64,000 nucleotides of DNA from Branchiostoma lanceolatum (taxonomy: Eukaryota; Chordata; Leptocardii; Amphioxiformes; Branchiostomatidae). Location: the NCBI RefSeq assembly GCF_035083965.1, contig NC_089738.1:15216734-15280733 (forward strand), written 5' to 3'. This document shows positions 44,173-55,500 of this stretch, piece after piece. The notes beneath the pieces were generated by a model, which worked only from the letters and a program-made list of their open reading frames with translations, was not told where the DNA came from and did no database searches. Position numbers and translations under genes: made by a program. The number at the start of each line of letters is the position of its first letter. Within the stretch, counting starts at the first letter, position 1.

Positions 44173-44456
44173 TAGCCTCCTTAATTTGCAGGCCTCCAGG
44201 GCGGCGCCGGCGTTTATTTTTTGGGGGGAGCGCGCGCTGATTCGCGAATTTCAACTTATCGGGACCAGGTTCTTTGGCTGGCGGATCGTATCTGCTTGGG
44301 GAACCGTCTCTGCCTGGGGGACCGTATCTGCCGTATACAGTCCGCCAGGCAGATACAGTCCCCCAGGCAGAGACGGTGTTAAGTTGAAGATCGCGAATCA
44401 GCGCTCCCCCCAAAAATAAACGTCGGCGCCGCCCGAGAGGCCTACAAAGGAGGCTA
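44173..44456. mobile_element. Large foldback element with repeated stem
   Basis: The inverted arms begin TAGCCTCCTT and include GGCGGCGCCGGCGTTTATTT, GGGGGGAGCGC and GATTCGCGA. The centre has short alternating repeats (GTATCTGC, GTCTCTGCCTGGGG) and their complements. Target-site duplication CCAAATCGT/CCAAGTCGT (44164-44172, 44457-44465; 8 of 9). No coding capacity. Very GC-rich against an AT-rich background. Confidence 0.82.
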
Positions 44457-44715
44457 CCAAGTCGTCAGCTTCCCGCCCAACACGCACGCTAGTCCCTGGT
44501 TAATACTTCCTGAGCAAGTCATCATCAGGAATAATCATCCCGTTTCTTCCCCGCGGGGCTATTGCTTGGTGCGATAATTAAAACGAGAAGACTCCACGTC
44601 TCTCAATGGATCGTACATTTCCCCTAACACGAACCTAACAACCCGTAGTAACGTTACCAGCATTCTGATTGGGTAGATAAATAACGATGCTCCCAACCCC
44701 AACCTGAACAATGTT

Positions 44716-44990
44716 CTCCAAAAGTCACCCTTTTTATTCCACATAAAAAGTATTTACTACGATACCTTAAACGATCTTCAAGTGAAGGTCAAGATCAACT
44801 TTGGGCCACCTAGCAACTTTCTTTGGTACTGCAGTGGAACAGATATGGATTCTCCAAAAGTCAAAAGTCCAAAATTCCACGAAAACGTATTTACTACGAT
44901 ACCTAAACGATCTTCAAGTTGAAGTTCAAGATCAACTTTGGGCCTCCTAGCAACTTTCTTTGGTACTTCAGAGGAACAAATATGGCTTCT
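44716..44990. repeat. Two-copy ~137 bp tandem duplication
   Basis: Both copies begin with CTCCAAAAGTCA and share TATTTACTACGATACC, AACGATCTTCAAGT and CTAGCAACTTTCTTTGGTAC. Intergenic; no coding frame shared. Confidence 0.8.
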
Positions 44991-45284
44991 CAGTCATTAG
45001 TGCCCCGGCCCCGATAAGTGCTGGCTTTAGTTTCCGTAGGTCGTCATCACAGGGTCATCATGTGCATTAAAGAGTTAATCGGTTTAGAGTGATAATTGCA
45101 GGGGAAATAATCCGTGTTCCAAGGCACGACAAGCTGATTGCAGGAAGGGGCGGGTTTTCGGGCTTTTAAGACAAACCTTCTAGAAGCCCTAGACATTACC
45201 GTCATATAAATCATAATGTTGGTGAATTTGAAGATAATGATTAAAAACAACAATTGTCAAAGATGGAAGGATGCCTACTACTGG

Positions 45285-45385
45285 CAATGTGCAAGAAAGA
45301 CAGCGGATGCTGTCTGAAACGTCTGAATGTTTCGAAATGTTATCCAGTTGCTTGAGTAACTATTTTTGGCTTTTGACAGGTATGT
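45285..45385 (+). repeat. Penelope-like dispersed repeat copy
   Basis: GAAAGACAGCGGATGCTGTC, TGAAACGTCTG and GTTATCCAGTTGCTTGAGTA match the 16.4 and 59.9 kb copies. The CTGANGA box is lost. Confidence 0.5.
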
Positions 45386-47394
45386 TTTGAATTCATACTG
45401 AAATAGGGAATTTAATCCACACACAACTCTAATAGAGCGCTGGTGTTGATCAATACAATTTGGGGGAAAGTAGAAAACTCAGAATGAAGCAGTGTGTCGC
45501 AGTTAAAAACATTTAAGATTGAATCACCAACGCAGGTAATGATTTTAATGGCTTGTTGATGAAAACGGAATGTTAATTTGCTGGAGTGAAATTATTCAAC
45601 GTGACACCCACCATAGATGCTTGTACGTATGTGTTTTAAGATAGCTTTTTCTTCATGCAAAAAGACGCGAAAGTTGCTTCAATGCTACGGTTTCAAAGAG
45701 CAGGACTGGAACAACATCTCTTCTTCTTAAGTCAGACACATCATTGCTCGAGACAAACTTGACTCATTGTCAGTGAGGACTAACTGTCCCTATAAGTTTT
45801 TTGCCAATAGAAGAAGCAGGGGATACGAAGGCTGCTAAGGAAATTTCCCTACCCCACTTAGACCTAACTGGTTCTGATCCAATTGCCCTGGGATGGACCC
45901 CTACATTTAGCCATAATTTAGAGTTCATTAGCCTTTGATAAAGCGGAGAGTCATGAAGAGCATTGCCAAACATATTACGGAAAAGGAAAACGCTGCAACA
46001 ACTATCATCGATTAAATGTCACAGAATGCGAAGCCCAGAGTGTTTGTGGCTTCAAGTCCTTAAAAACATCACTGTTCTCGCATTAATGGAAGTCAGTGCA
46101 ACATCAGAGTGATCTCGAACCAGTTTAGCTCACTGTAACGTTATACGTAGGAGCTAATCTTTCATTGGCCGTGACAGGAAAGAAAGACGATCGGTATATA
46201 CACGTTCATTGGCCCTTTCTGGTAGCATGAAAGGCTAATGAGTGGCAACGACCGGGTTCGACATTTAGAGATAAGTTGTTTTTACGTATTGCTTGGTATT
46301 TGAAACATTCACGTGGAGTCAAGAACACGCGGCATACATCAAAGCAACAAGCACTATACTAAGGAAAGGTTGTCAGTCAAATGCTGTAGTTATGGTACGT
46401 GCAGGGAATATTCCCGAGCAACCTTCGTAACCATATCGTGATGTTTCTGACTTAGGGAGGAAAAATTCCGTTCCAGTCCTATTCATGTAACATATAAAGA
46501 CCTATTCATGTAACACATAACTTTAAAGTATCCATTGTGCCATCTTACGTGCTGAACATTGAATAAAGAAAGGCATAGAAAAGGACTTCCACCGCTTAAG
46601 CTATGCAACTCTTCATTTTAACCATCATACTGTACATGTACACCCTTACATTTTTGTGACTAAGGAGACCTAAACGGACCCCATTATGTTTAGTTCGGTA
46701 ATGTCTTATTTAAAAAAAAAATATTTTCGATGATCATTGCACTACGTTAAATGTACGTACATTGCTTCGTCAATGTAAGAGGAATATTTTGACATGTTTA
46801 AGTGTGAGTAGTTCCTGCCAGACCGCGTTTTGCACTAACGATATTAACTTTAATTCCTATAATTTCCCCCCTTACTTTTCTTCCAAAAATAAAATCAAAA
46901 TGGCAACAAGCTGCATGATATTGAAGCAACTATGCTTCAAAGAATACATATTGAGAACAACTAAAAATAAATCCATGTTTTGAAAACTGCACATTTTGCT
47001 GGGGCCCGGGCTCAACACTTACTTTGGGGGTGTATGAAGGTCAATTAAGTTCAACAAACTACACTGCCACATGCTATTTATAACCTGACATTTAGGTAGC
47101 GATATCGGCGAAAACATCTAAAGGTAATGAAATTGGCGACTCCCATACATGTGAACCTGTTTCCCTGAAATATAATGAGTAATCCAGAGCTGCAAACGCC
47201 TGGCAAAAGGGACCAAAATCCGATCATTTTACACAATGGTTTCGCATATGAATACTAATGACTAATCTGATGAATTGTAGGAAGGCATTGTATCTTAGAC
47301 CGAACACTTTGAATGCTGATTACCATCAATTGTTTTGTACATTTGCATCCATTGAGAAACATCGCGCATTTGTACGGCAGGGCCGTATTGTCTG

Positions 47395-47695
47395 TCCATC
47401 GGTCATTCAGACCCTTGTAGTGCCTAGTGGCACAAAGGGCAGCAACTTTCCTAGCTGTTTCAGTAGCTGGAGTTTTTACGGGGGGGGGGTGCTAGCCCTT
47501 CTCATTTAACCTGTTCGAGGCACCTCCTCAAACACAGGACCCTCATTTTACGTTCCTTCCAATAGACGGATGCAGCCCCAACCAAGATGTCCTGGCCCAG
47601 GATTGAACATATGGGTCTCCTAGTTAGCAACTAATTTGAACCAGGAGCTCAACTGTGAGGCTGCTACCAGTTTAGCTATCCTAAGGCCACATTGT
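47395..47695 (-). repeat. SINE-like family B, longest copy
   Basis: Shares CATTCAGACCCTTGTAGTGC, GCAGCCCCAA and GGTCTCC..AGTTA with 62575-62790, and GAACCAGGAGCT..ACTGTGAGGCTGCTACC with 58048-58145. Read in reverse, the right end starts with an A-box-like head, so the element is on the minus strand. Confidence 0.65.
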
Positions 47696-47697
47696 TA

Positions 47698-47777
47698 GTA
47701 GCCTGAATTCCAGCCGTATTAGGACAAGTAGGGGAGCCGCTATAGCTAAAAGCTAAAACGGCTGGATTTCAGTCTAC
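47698..47777. repeat. Small palindromic element
   Basis: The arms TAGCCTGAATTCCAGCCGT and ACGGCTGGATTTCAGTCTA enclose about 40 bp including a GCTATAGCTAAAAGC near-palindrome. Probably a tiny MITE. Confidence 0.55.
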
Positions 47778-48000
47778 GTTGATCGTGAAAAACATTTCTT
47801 GGAAAATCGCCCTCGCTCAGTGATTGTGCCAATTGTGATAATTATGATGGCAAGCAATTTTAGTTTCAAAGATTGTTTTCATGTGATCGTGTACCATCCT
47901 CTCTCCTCTCCACGACTTCTTTTATGCGCTGCAGTTTGACGCGCACGCTTTTCCATACACGGAGCCGCCGGCTTTACGTCCCCATCCCAAAGAACAAATG

Positions 48001-48680
48001 CAACCCCTTACGACCGTACCGTGCCTGAGAGGTGCTCGAGTCTTTACTAGCCCTCTCCCACCAATGATATCGGGGATGATAGGCAGTTTAGAAAAATGCT
48101 ATAGCTGATATCTTTCAAATTACTTGTACAATTTCTTCCCGTGCAATTATTTTGTTTTTCCTCAATTCAAGTCCCTTCGGTTATTACCTTCTTTTCCAAC
48201 CTATTATCCATGGAATCTAACGCCATGGATGCATGCTTGTAATGATAGTTCATACTTGGTGATTCAGGCAAATGGTGGTGATTCCATATCTAAAACATTC
48301 ACAATGTTATATCTTTACTTATGTTGAACAAGGACATTATATAGGCCTATATAATGTCCTTGTGTTGAACGAATGTTTTAAACCATGGCCATTCTTTAGT
48401 TATGATTACTCTTAAACTTCCCCAGAAATTTCACCTATCAGCAAAAATTATTTTCCTGCTTAAGCAACCCCTTACGACCGTGCCTGAGAGGTGCTCGAGT
48501 CTTTACTAGCCCTCTCCCACCAATGATATCGGGAATGACAGGCAGTTTAGAAAAATGCTGTAGCTGATATCTTTCAAATTGCTTGTGCAATTTCTTCCCG
48601 TGCAATTATTTTGTTTTTCCTCAATTCAAGTCCCTTCAGTTATTACCTTCTTGTCCATCCCATGATGCCATGGAATCTGA
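48001..48680. repeat. Direct ~200 bp duplication, 464 bp apart
   Basis: CAACCCCTTACGACCG at 48001 and about 48465 starts two copies that continue through GAGGTGCTCGAGTCTTTAC, CCACCAATGATATCGGG and GTGCAATTATTTTG for about 200 bp. The spacer (about 48255-48455) has its own second copy at 51416-51580, so the locus was built by nested duplications. Confidence 0.8.
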
Positions 48681-50146
48681 CGGTTTTGCGTAACTTAAGT
48701 ACATCTATATGGAAATAATTTTGGTTGTATATAATTTGTATGCTTTTTTTTTATCAATGTTTTTTAGAATTTTGTATAACAAAGTGTACTTAAAACCAAT
48801 GTGATGACAAAGCTAGCGCAGTACAATTTAGCTTTTCGTGCTACCAACAGCTTTTACCCGCCTTGTGAAAAAATAAACTAGTCTACATAATAAGGACCTC
48901 CTGTCGTATGCAATTCTGTGAGTTTGAATACATGGACGCCATTGCTGCTAATTTCTTGAGTATCTCTTTTCGGTGTTTTGCTGACGTGCCTGAAGAGCCA
49001 TTCATAAGGTCTGGACCGTTATAAGGGGCACCTTTAGACAGAGATTAGGCCACAGCAAGTAAATTTTATGGATGAGATCAGCGCGCGCATTGATTTTCGC
49101 CTAATTTTGAAATAAAAAACAAGTTTTTTTTTAACCCTTCGGCAAAGGTACCGAAAACAGTACAATATATCGCAAACTACTGTCAGTTCTATCGCAAAAA
49201 CGTTCTAGATGCCATAAAAAGGCATTTGCACATGTAAGAATGGTGAAAACTCCGTACAAATGCATTGTACAATTATTGTGTATGCAAGCTGTAATAAGAT
49301 TGCTCCTCGTCACCAACTTACAGAAAGACACAGTGCAGTCCTCATGCCAAACTTACAATATAGTCTTTTTTGTGCTGTGCCATTATAATCAACAACGTGG
49401 AATCCGATGTGCTGTTCTTGAATGAAGTGAGAGTCTGCAGAGGATGTCATCCATACAATTTACTTGCTGTGGCCTTAGCAAAATCTACATCGTCGAGGGG
49501 ATACAAAATAAGACCACCTGAAAGACATGATGATGGCTTTCTTGTCCCTTATGGCATTATGCTGGTCCGGGGCACACGTAACGGTGGATCAGACCAAGGT
49601 TTCCATCCTTAAAAGCAATCGTGTTAAAACTCTAATTGAACAGACATAAATGGCTATTAATATTGATAACCCGACCCGACCGTCACATCTAAGGGTCGTA
49701 TCATTGCCCGCATATCCTACATAGGCAAAATTTAACTTCAAAGTCGTGCGGGCATTAATTATATTTCATACCGTCTGTGCGATGGAGTAGCTTGTAGGTC
49801 TTATAACGTTCAGAAAACCTATCAATATATTCTTTCAAAGCAAGGAACCTAAATTCCTACAGCACTTGTCTACAGCAAAAAGTCTTTCCCCTTGTAGTTA
49901 GAAATATTATCCTTTAAAATGACTCCTAGTCAATCTGCGCAGGTCGACTGTGTGTCAGGTATTTCATACACTGCTCACGCAACTAGACTCGGATTACACA
50001 TCCGTACGGACACAATTTTCACATCTGGGCCCAATTAGCAGAAAGGGCACACCAGAGATTATTCGTTTGAAGCTAACTGGTGTAACTTTTCGAAAAGAAA
50101 GTTTCTCAATACTGTGGGTCGTGATTGAGTTCGTGGATGCAAACAC

Positions 50147-50340
50147 TACTGTAAATGCAAAAATGTTTGCGGAGATTTGATTTCGCGGTAGAGAGAAAAT
50201 GGAGTGTTCGCAGTGGTTTTAAGTTTGCATTTGAAACAATAGTAGCGCTACAATCACATAATGGAAGCACTTTCGTGGTAGATAGTTCAGCGCGAAAACC
50301 GCGAACATAAAACCATCGCGAAGATTTCTGCATTTACAAC
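50147..50340. mobile_element. MITE with TACTGTAAATGCA termini (intergenic)
   Basis: It starts TACTGTAAATGCAAAAATG, ends TTTCTGCATTTACA, and contains GAGAAAATGGAGTGTTCGC and GAAACAATAGTAGCGCTAC, the last also present in inverse form in the 17.6 kb copy. Confidence 0.8.
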
Positions 50341-51233
50341 AATGTTATCATGTTCAAGTTCTTGCCTTCGATCTCTTGCCAAAATTTGTATTGAGAAAAG
50401 GCAGGAGGAAGTCAGTCGGTGGAATTTTGTGTTATTCTTCTTTGTGTAGTGCCGAAATCCTTCTAAAGGAATAACAAATAGTAGGGGTTGGGTAAAACGG
50501 TAACCGGTTATTTCGCTATACATTGTCAGTTCGTAACAGTAATTTCTCTACATTTCAGAAGTCGTTTCGCTACATTGTTTAAGTCATTTCGCTACATTTA
50601 AATCTTATTTCTCAAAATAGACTGAAAGTATTATTAATCGTTTTTCTACAATCAATTATGTTTTTACCGAAGTCATTGAATGGAATAATGACGTCTGTTT
50701 TAGTTGGTATTTCCTGGCCTTTTGTAGGCGTATTTATTTGCATGTATGAAACGCCGATGATTTAGCCATGATTCTACCAATCTACTGATGTAACAATATC
50801 TTGGTGTGACGTAGAAACTGGTGGTGATAGCCTGCTGGTACCCCTGTACTCTGAGCTTAGCCTTCATTAACCTTTGCTCCTTTCAACATAAAAGAATACA
50901 ACGCACTTATCGAGAGGGGTTGCCCATGTGATCCGGTGTACTTGGTTGAAAGCGCTAGCAGTAACGAAGCATCTTTGCACTACAACTAACTACCAGGAAA
51001 ATCTTGTCGATTGAGGATGACTGCTTTACCTTTTTTATTCTCATATGAAAGTGTTAGCACTCTGCCTCAGTGTGTGTGTGTTCATTACGGCACTACATGT
51101 GCGTTGAACGGAGGTCAAAACTCAGGTGGCAACCCTCTCCTTAACAACCTACGCAGTTGATGTGAGGGGAATACAAGAAACCCATTTAGACAGTACAAGA
51201 AAAAAGTAAAAAAAGAGAAAGAGGCTGCAATTA

Positions 51234-51234
51234 T

Positions 51235-51267
<33 letters not shown>

Positions 51268-51285
51268 TACACACACACACACACA

Positions 51286-51331
<46 letters not shown>
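51234..51331. repeat. (CT)n(CA)n microsatellite
   Basis: A short CT run passes into about 45 CA units with three CATA interruptions, upstream of the guanylate cyclase gene. Confidence 0.95.
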
Positions 51332-51334
<3 letters not shown>

Positions 51335-51415
51335 AAACGTTTTAGATCGATATTTTTCAATGAATATTACTTCTCCATCCCATGAATCCTGTAACTATCA
51401 GGCGATGTAACACTT

Positions 51416-51580
51416 GTGATTCAGGCAAATGGTGGTGATTCCATATCTAAAACACTAACTATGTTAAATGTCAACTTATGTTAAACGAATGTTTTATGCC
51501 ATGGGCATTCTTTAGTTATGATTACTCTTAAATTTCCCCAGAAATTTCACTTACCACCACAAACTATTTTCCTGCTTAAG
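51416..51580 (+). repeat. Distal copy of the 48.3 kb spacer repeat
   Basis: It repeats GATTCAGGCAAATGGTGGTG, CCATATCTAAAACA and CCCCAGAAATTTCAC(C/T)TA from 48259-48435, about 3.1 kb away and in the same orientation. Confidence 0.75.
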
Positions 51581-52582
51581 TCATCCAATTCTTTTATCCA
51601 CTGAGACGTTGATTGGGCAGTTCATCTTCCACTGCCTGCAGAACTCAAACCCTTCAAAAAGAAATAAATTAGTTGTTATAGCACTTTTAGTCTTTTACTT
51701 ATCTTTGTGTTTGATTTTTCTCCTACAGTTATCTTTCTATTACATTTGTTTGATTGTATGTTTAATTGATGGGCATCAGGCATGGATTTGCAATGAACTT
51801 ATCATTGAATATAACTGTCATTTGATGATTTTTGTTCTCTTCACCACTCGTAGAACTGGCTTCAACTGGATCTCAGCGGTACTTACATTCAAAATCCAAC
51901 CGTTTATGGCATCGCCTGGAGGAAGCAAGGGACAATAAGCAACCTCCGTTAGTTTTACTCGTGACATATGACGGAAATTTCAAACACTCGATTGGGAGAG
52001 ACAATGGCAGAAATGTGGCGTGCTCAAAATCACTGTCAATCCGATCGCACCAGGAAGCCCGCCCACGGCAAACTGATCCGTAGTACTTAACACACAGCTT
52101 TAGCTCTGACTATCTCTGCTTCAATCCATCAATTTATGTAATTCTATCTCCGCATATATGTGATTAACAGCACTTATTATCTTCTTAGATATATTATGTA
52201 ATGATAGAATGATTGGCTGGGATAGGTCTTACGTAACGTGGTTTGGTTGAACTGAAGGTGATTCGATGGCTGGCCCATGGTAATTATCATATTAGCATAC
52301 GGAGATCTTCGGCTACGAAGTGTAGTTTTGGTGGAGATCCACAATGATATTAAGGCAGCCTTAAGACGGGTTTAGTAATGAGTTGCCACGAGGACGGAGA
52401 AGTGGCCGCGATCTTCCGAGAATAGAGCAACTAGTTCCTGTTCAAAAGACTTGAACATCACACAACACAATAGCCACCGGTAGCGCACTGGGAGCTGTCT
52501 GTCGTGTGCGTGAAAGAACGGGAATTATAATGACTTGAAGCCAGTAAGTCCGCAGCGCCAGTAGGATCCGCGCTCTCCCGAC

Positions 52583-55500
52583 ATGTTCCTTCTCCTAACC
52601 GTTATCGGCATGGTCATGGTCCTACTACCACTCGTCCCTGTGCCAGCGTTGGGTGAGAATTTTACCCTAGCCGTTTACTCGCCATCGGACTGTGGCGATG
52701 TTCTCTTTTCTAATCTAAACGAAGAGGCGGTCAGGCGGGCGGTTGAAGCTGTAAATAACGACACTGCGTTTTGCCCGGGGCTGAACGTGTCGTACATTAT
52801 GTACTATACGGGGTGCTCTCCGGCTGAAGGACTGTCCACGTTTGTGGCAACAGCGGGAGGAGAGCTGGCAGCAGACGCTTTCATCGGACCCGTGTCTACC
52901 GACATCTGTGCACCCTCAGCTCAGCTAGCCACAGCCTGGAACAAAGCCATCTTGTCCTGGGGATGCCTACAGAGTGGACTGACGCAACTACCGACATTCA
53001 CGAGGCTGGTTCCTTCGTCGAGCCGGGTTGCGGAGGCTGTTGCCGAGGCTATGAAGTTCTACTCCTGGATGCACGCTGCACTGGTCATCAGCGCGAAGCC
53101 ACTGTGGAAAGAGTTGGGAGACTACATATACAAAGCACTGAAGTTCGCTGGGCTCAAAGTGGAAGTGCAACTTTCGGTAAGCAGCGAGACCACAGGCACA
53201 GAGATGACGGATTTGCTGGCGAACATCACGGACATTCCCGACATCAAGGGTAAGAGATAATGCTTTCCTACGGACACATTATGTACCATGAATTGTATTG
53301 CTTCTGATTTAATACGTATTCACTGCAAATAACAGCCACAACACATACCAAGATTTTGTCCCACGTTCACCGACCCATAATTACCCATATGCCGATGGTG
53401 TTGGTTTGCATCTGATCCCGTGCTTTTTGAAAAACATGTGACAAGGGACCCCTGTCTCGCGTCAGCAGTGGACTGATTAGCCACAGTAGACCAGGAGATT
53501 CGTTTGAACGCTGATGCCTATTTAATAGCCGAAACTTTGAAGAGGCGCAGAGGGCCTTATTAAATGTCTGTTGACTATATTCATAGGCCGGCGGTCAGGA
53601 TCTCGTTGATGAAAACTCTTTTGACATTATGCAGACAAATTTCGTAAGCCCATAAGGTTAAATGCACAGAACATTAAGCAAATAAGCCTTGAATATCAAC
53701 TGGTGTCTCCCAAAGATAAATCTGCCATGTCTCAGTAGACACAGGCCTGAATTCCTCAATTACTCTATGTAAGTACGTAGGAAAGTAGGAAATGGACAAA
53801 ACTTGTCAGAAACATAATGGCATAACGCGCGCAAACACACCATACAGAGAGTATATACAGGGAGACACACACATAGACAACGCACAGCGAAACAACACAC
53901 ACACACACACACACATACTCACACACACACACACACTTGAGCTTCTACTTAAATTTTCTGGATATTTCGTATCTCCACTTTGAACCAAGCCTCAGGACAT
54001 TCGTAAACATAAAGAATGACAGTAAGATATGTGGATAGTTTTAACCTTGCCGTTAGCGTCAGATAACGCGCGCTCAGGAAGGATATGATTGCTTAGTAAG
54101 GAGCGCCATCAAGTCTTATCTCATATTTCATCATCTTTACCTTCAGCTAAAAATAGAGGGACGTTTTAGGCTGAATAGTTATGAATGGGGTTTGGATGCA
54201 TAAGGTGCTAAGCACGTCCTTAAGGTACGTGCATTGAAGTCGTTATGCAGTTTTGCGTTCTATTAATGGTATCTTTGGACAAGCTGTAATAGCTTGAATA
54301 GACATATATACACGAAAGTGAGTATATCAGTTGCTACTATTCAGTTTAGACGCATATCAACGGATCAACGAGTGAAAAGGCCGTAGAGGCCTGTACATAA
54401 CAAAACTGTGGCAGCAAATCTTATGTATGATACAGCGACACAATCAGCACCAAGGACAGAAGAAAAGTTGGTTATTGATGACATATTCGCCATCACGAAA
54501 GAGTTTGAGTTTGAATGGACCAATGAGTGAAAAGGAATGGGGACCATATATGAGAAGCTTGTGGCAGTCGGTGTTATGAATCAGCTTTATATTCAGCACC
54601 AAGGACAGGAGAAAAAGGTGGTTCTTGACATATTCGCCCTCACGAAAGCATATCTGTTTGAATATACCAATGAGTGAAAATGAATAGGGGACCACGTATA
54701 AAAATTTGTAGCAGCCGATTTAAGAGCACAGTTACATAATCAGCACCAAGGATAGGATAAAAATTTCGTTTCAATTGACACATTCACCCTCACGAAACCG
54801 TAAGTATTTGAATCGACCAATGAGTGAAAAGAAATAGGGGACCACGTATGAAAAACTTGTAGCAGCCGATTTCATGACACATAATCAGCAAAAATTTTAA
54901 TTTGACATCTTTACCCTCACGAAACCGCATCTGTTTGAATGGACCAATGGGTGAAAAGTACCATACATAAAAACGTGTGGTAGCCGATGTTATGATACAG
55001 CTACATAATCAGCACCAAGGACAGGAGAAAATTCTTATTTTAATCGACATATTTACCCCCCCCCCCCCACGAAACCGTCTCTGTTTGAATTGATCAATGG
55101 GTGAAAAGGAATAGGGGACCATATATGAAACACTTGTAGCAGCCGACTTCATGACACAGTTACATAATCAGTACCAAGAAGAGGACAAAGATTTCGTTTT
55201 AATTGACCTATTCGCACTCACGAAACCGCATGTGTTTTAATCGACCAATGAATGTGGACCAAATGGTGAAACGGGAGTAGAGTTTTCTACTTTACATTCT
55301 GTTTCTTTTAAAGAATTACAGATATATATCCGTGCTAATCAATGTGCATGTAACATGTTTACGTCTGAGTTAAGTTAGAAAGAACGTTAATAGAAAGACG
55401 TTTGCTCGCTGGCTGCCACCTACCAAGTCATTAACCCACTAGGAACCATGATTGCGAGGCAAATAAACGCCGTACTTTGCTATTGTGGATCAATTTTTTC

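Larger units (their letters stand above)
35176..52582. other. Long repeat-rich intergenic region
   Basis: Between the last esterase and the guanylate cyclase I found only the repeats and foldback elements listed and the weak GTPase-like exon at 38.7 kb. The remaining sequence is AT-rich and without recognisable exons. Confidence 0.55.

Noticed and set aside
51609..52083. Two overlapping frames of 109 and 83 codons upstream of the guanylate cyclase
   Set aside because: Compositionally ordinary, no motif, partly overlapping duplicated repeat sequence; no link to the cyclase start at 52583.
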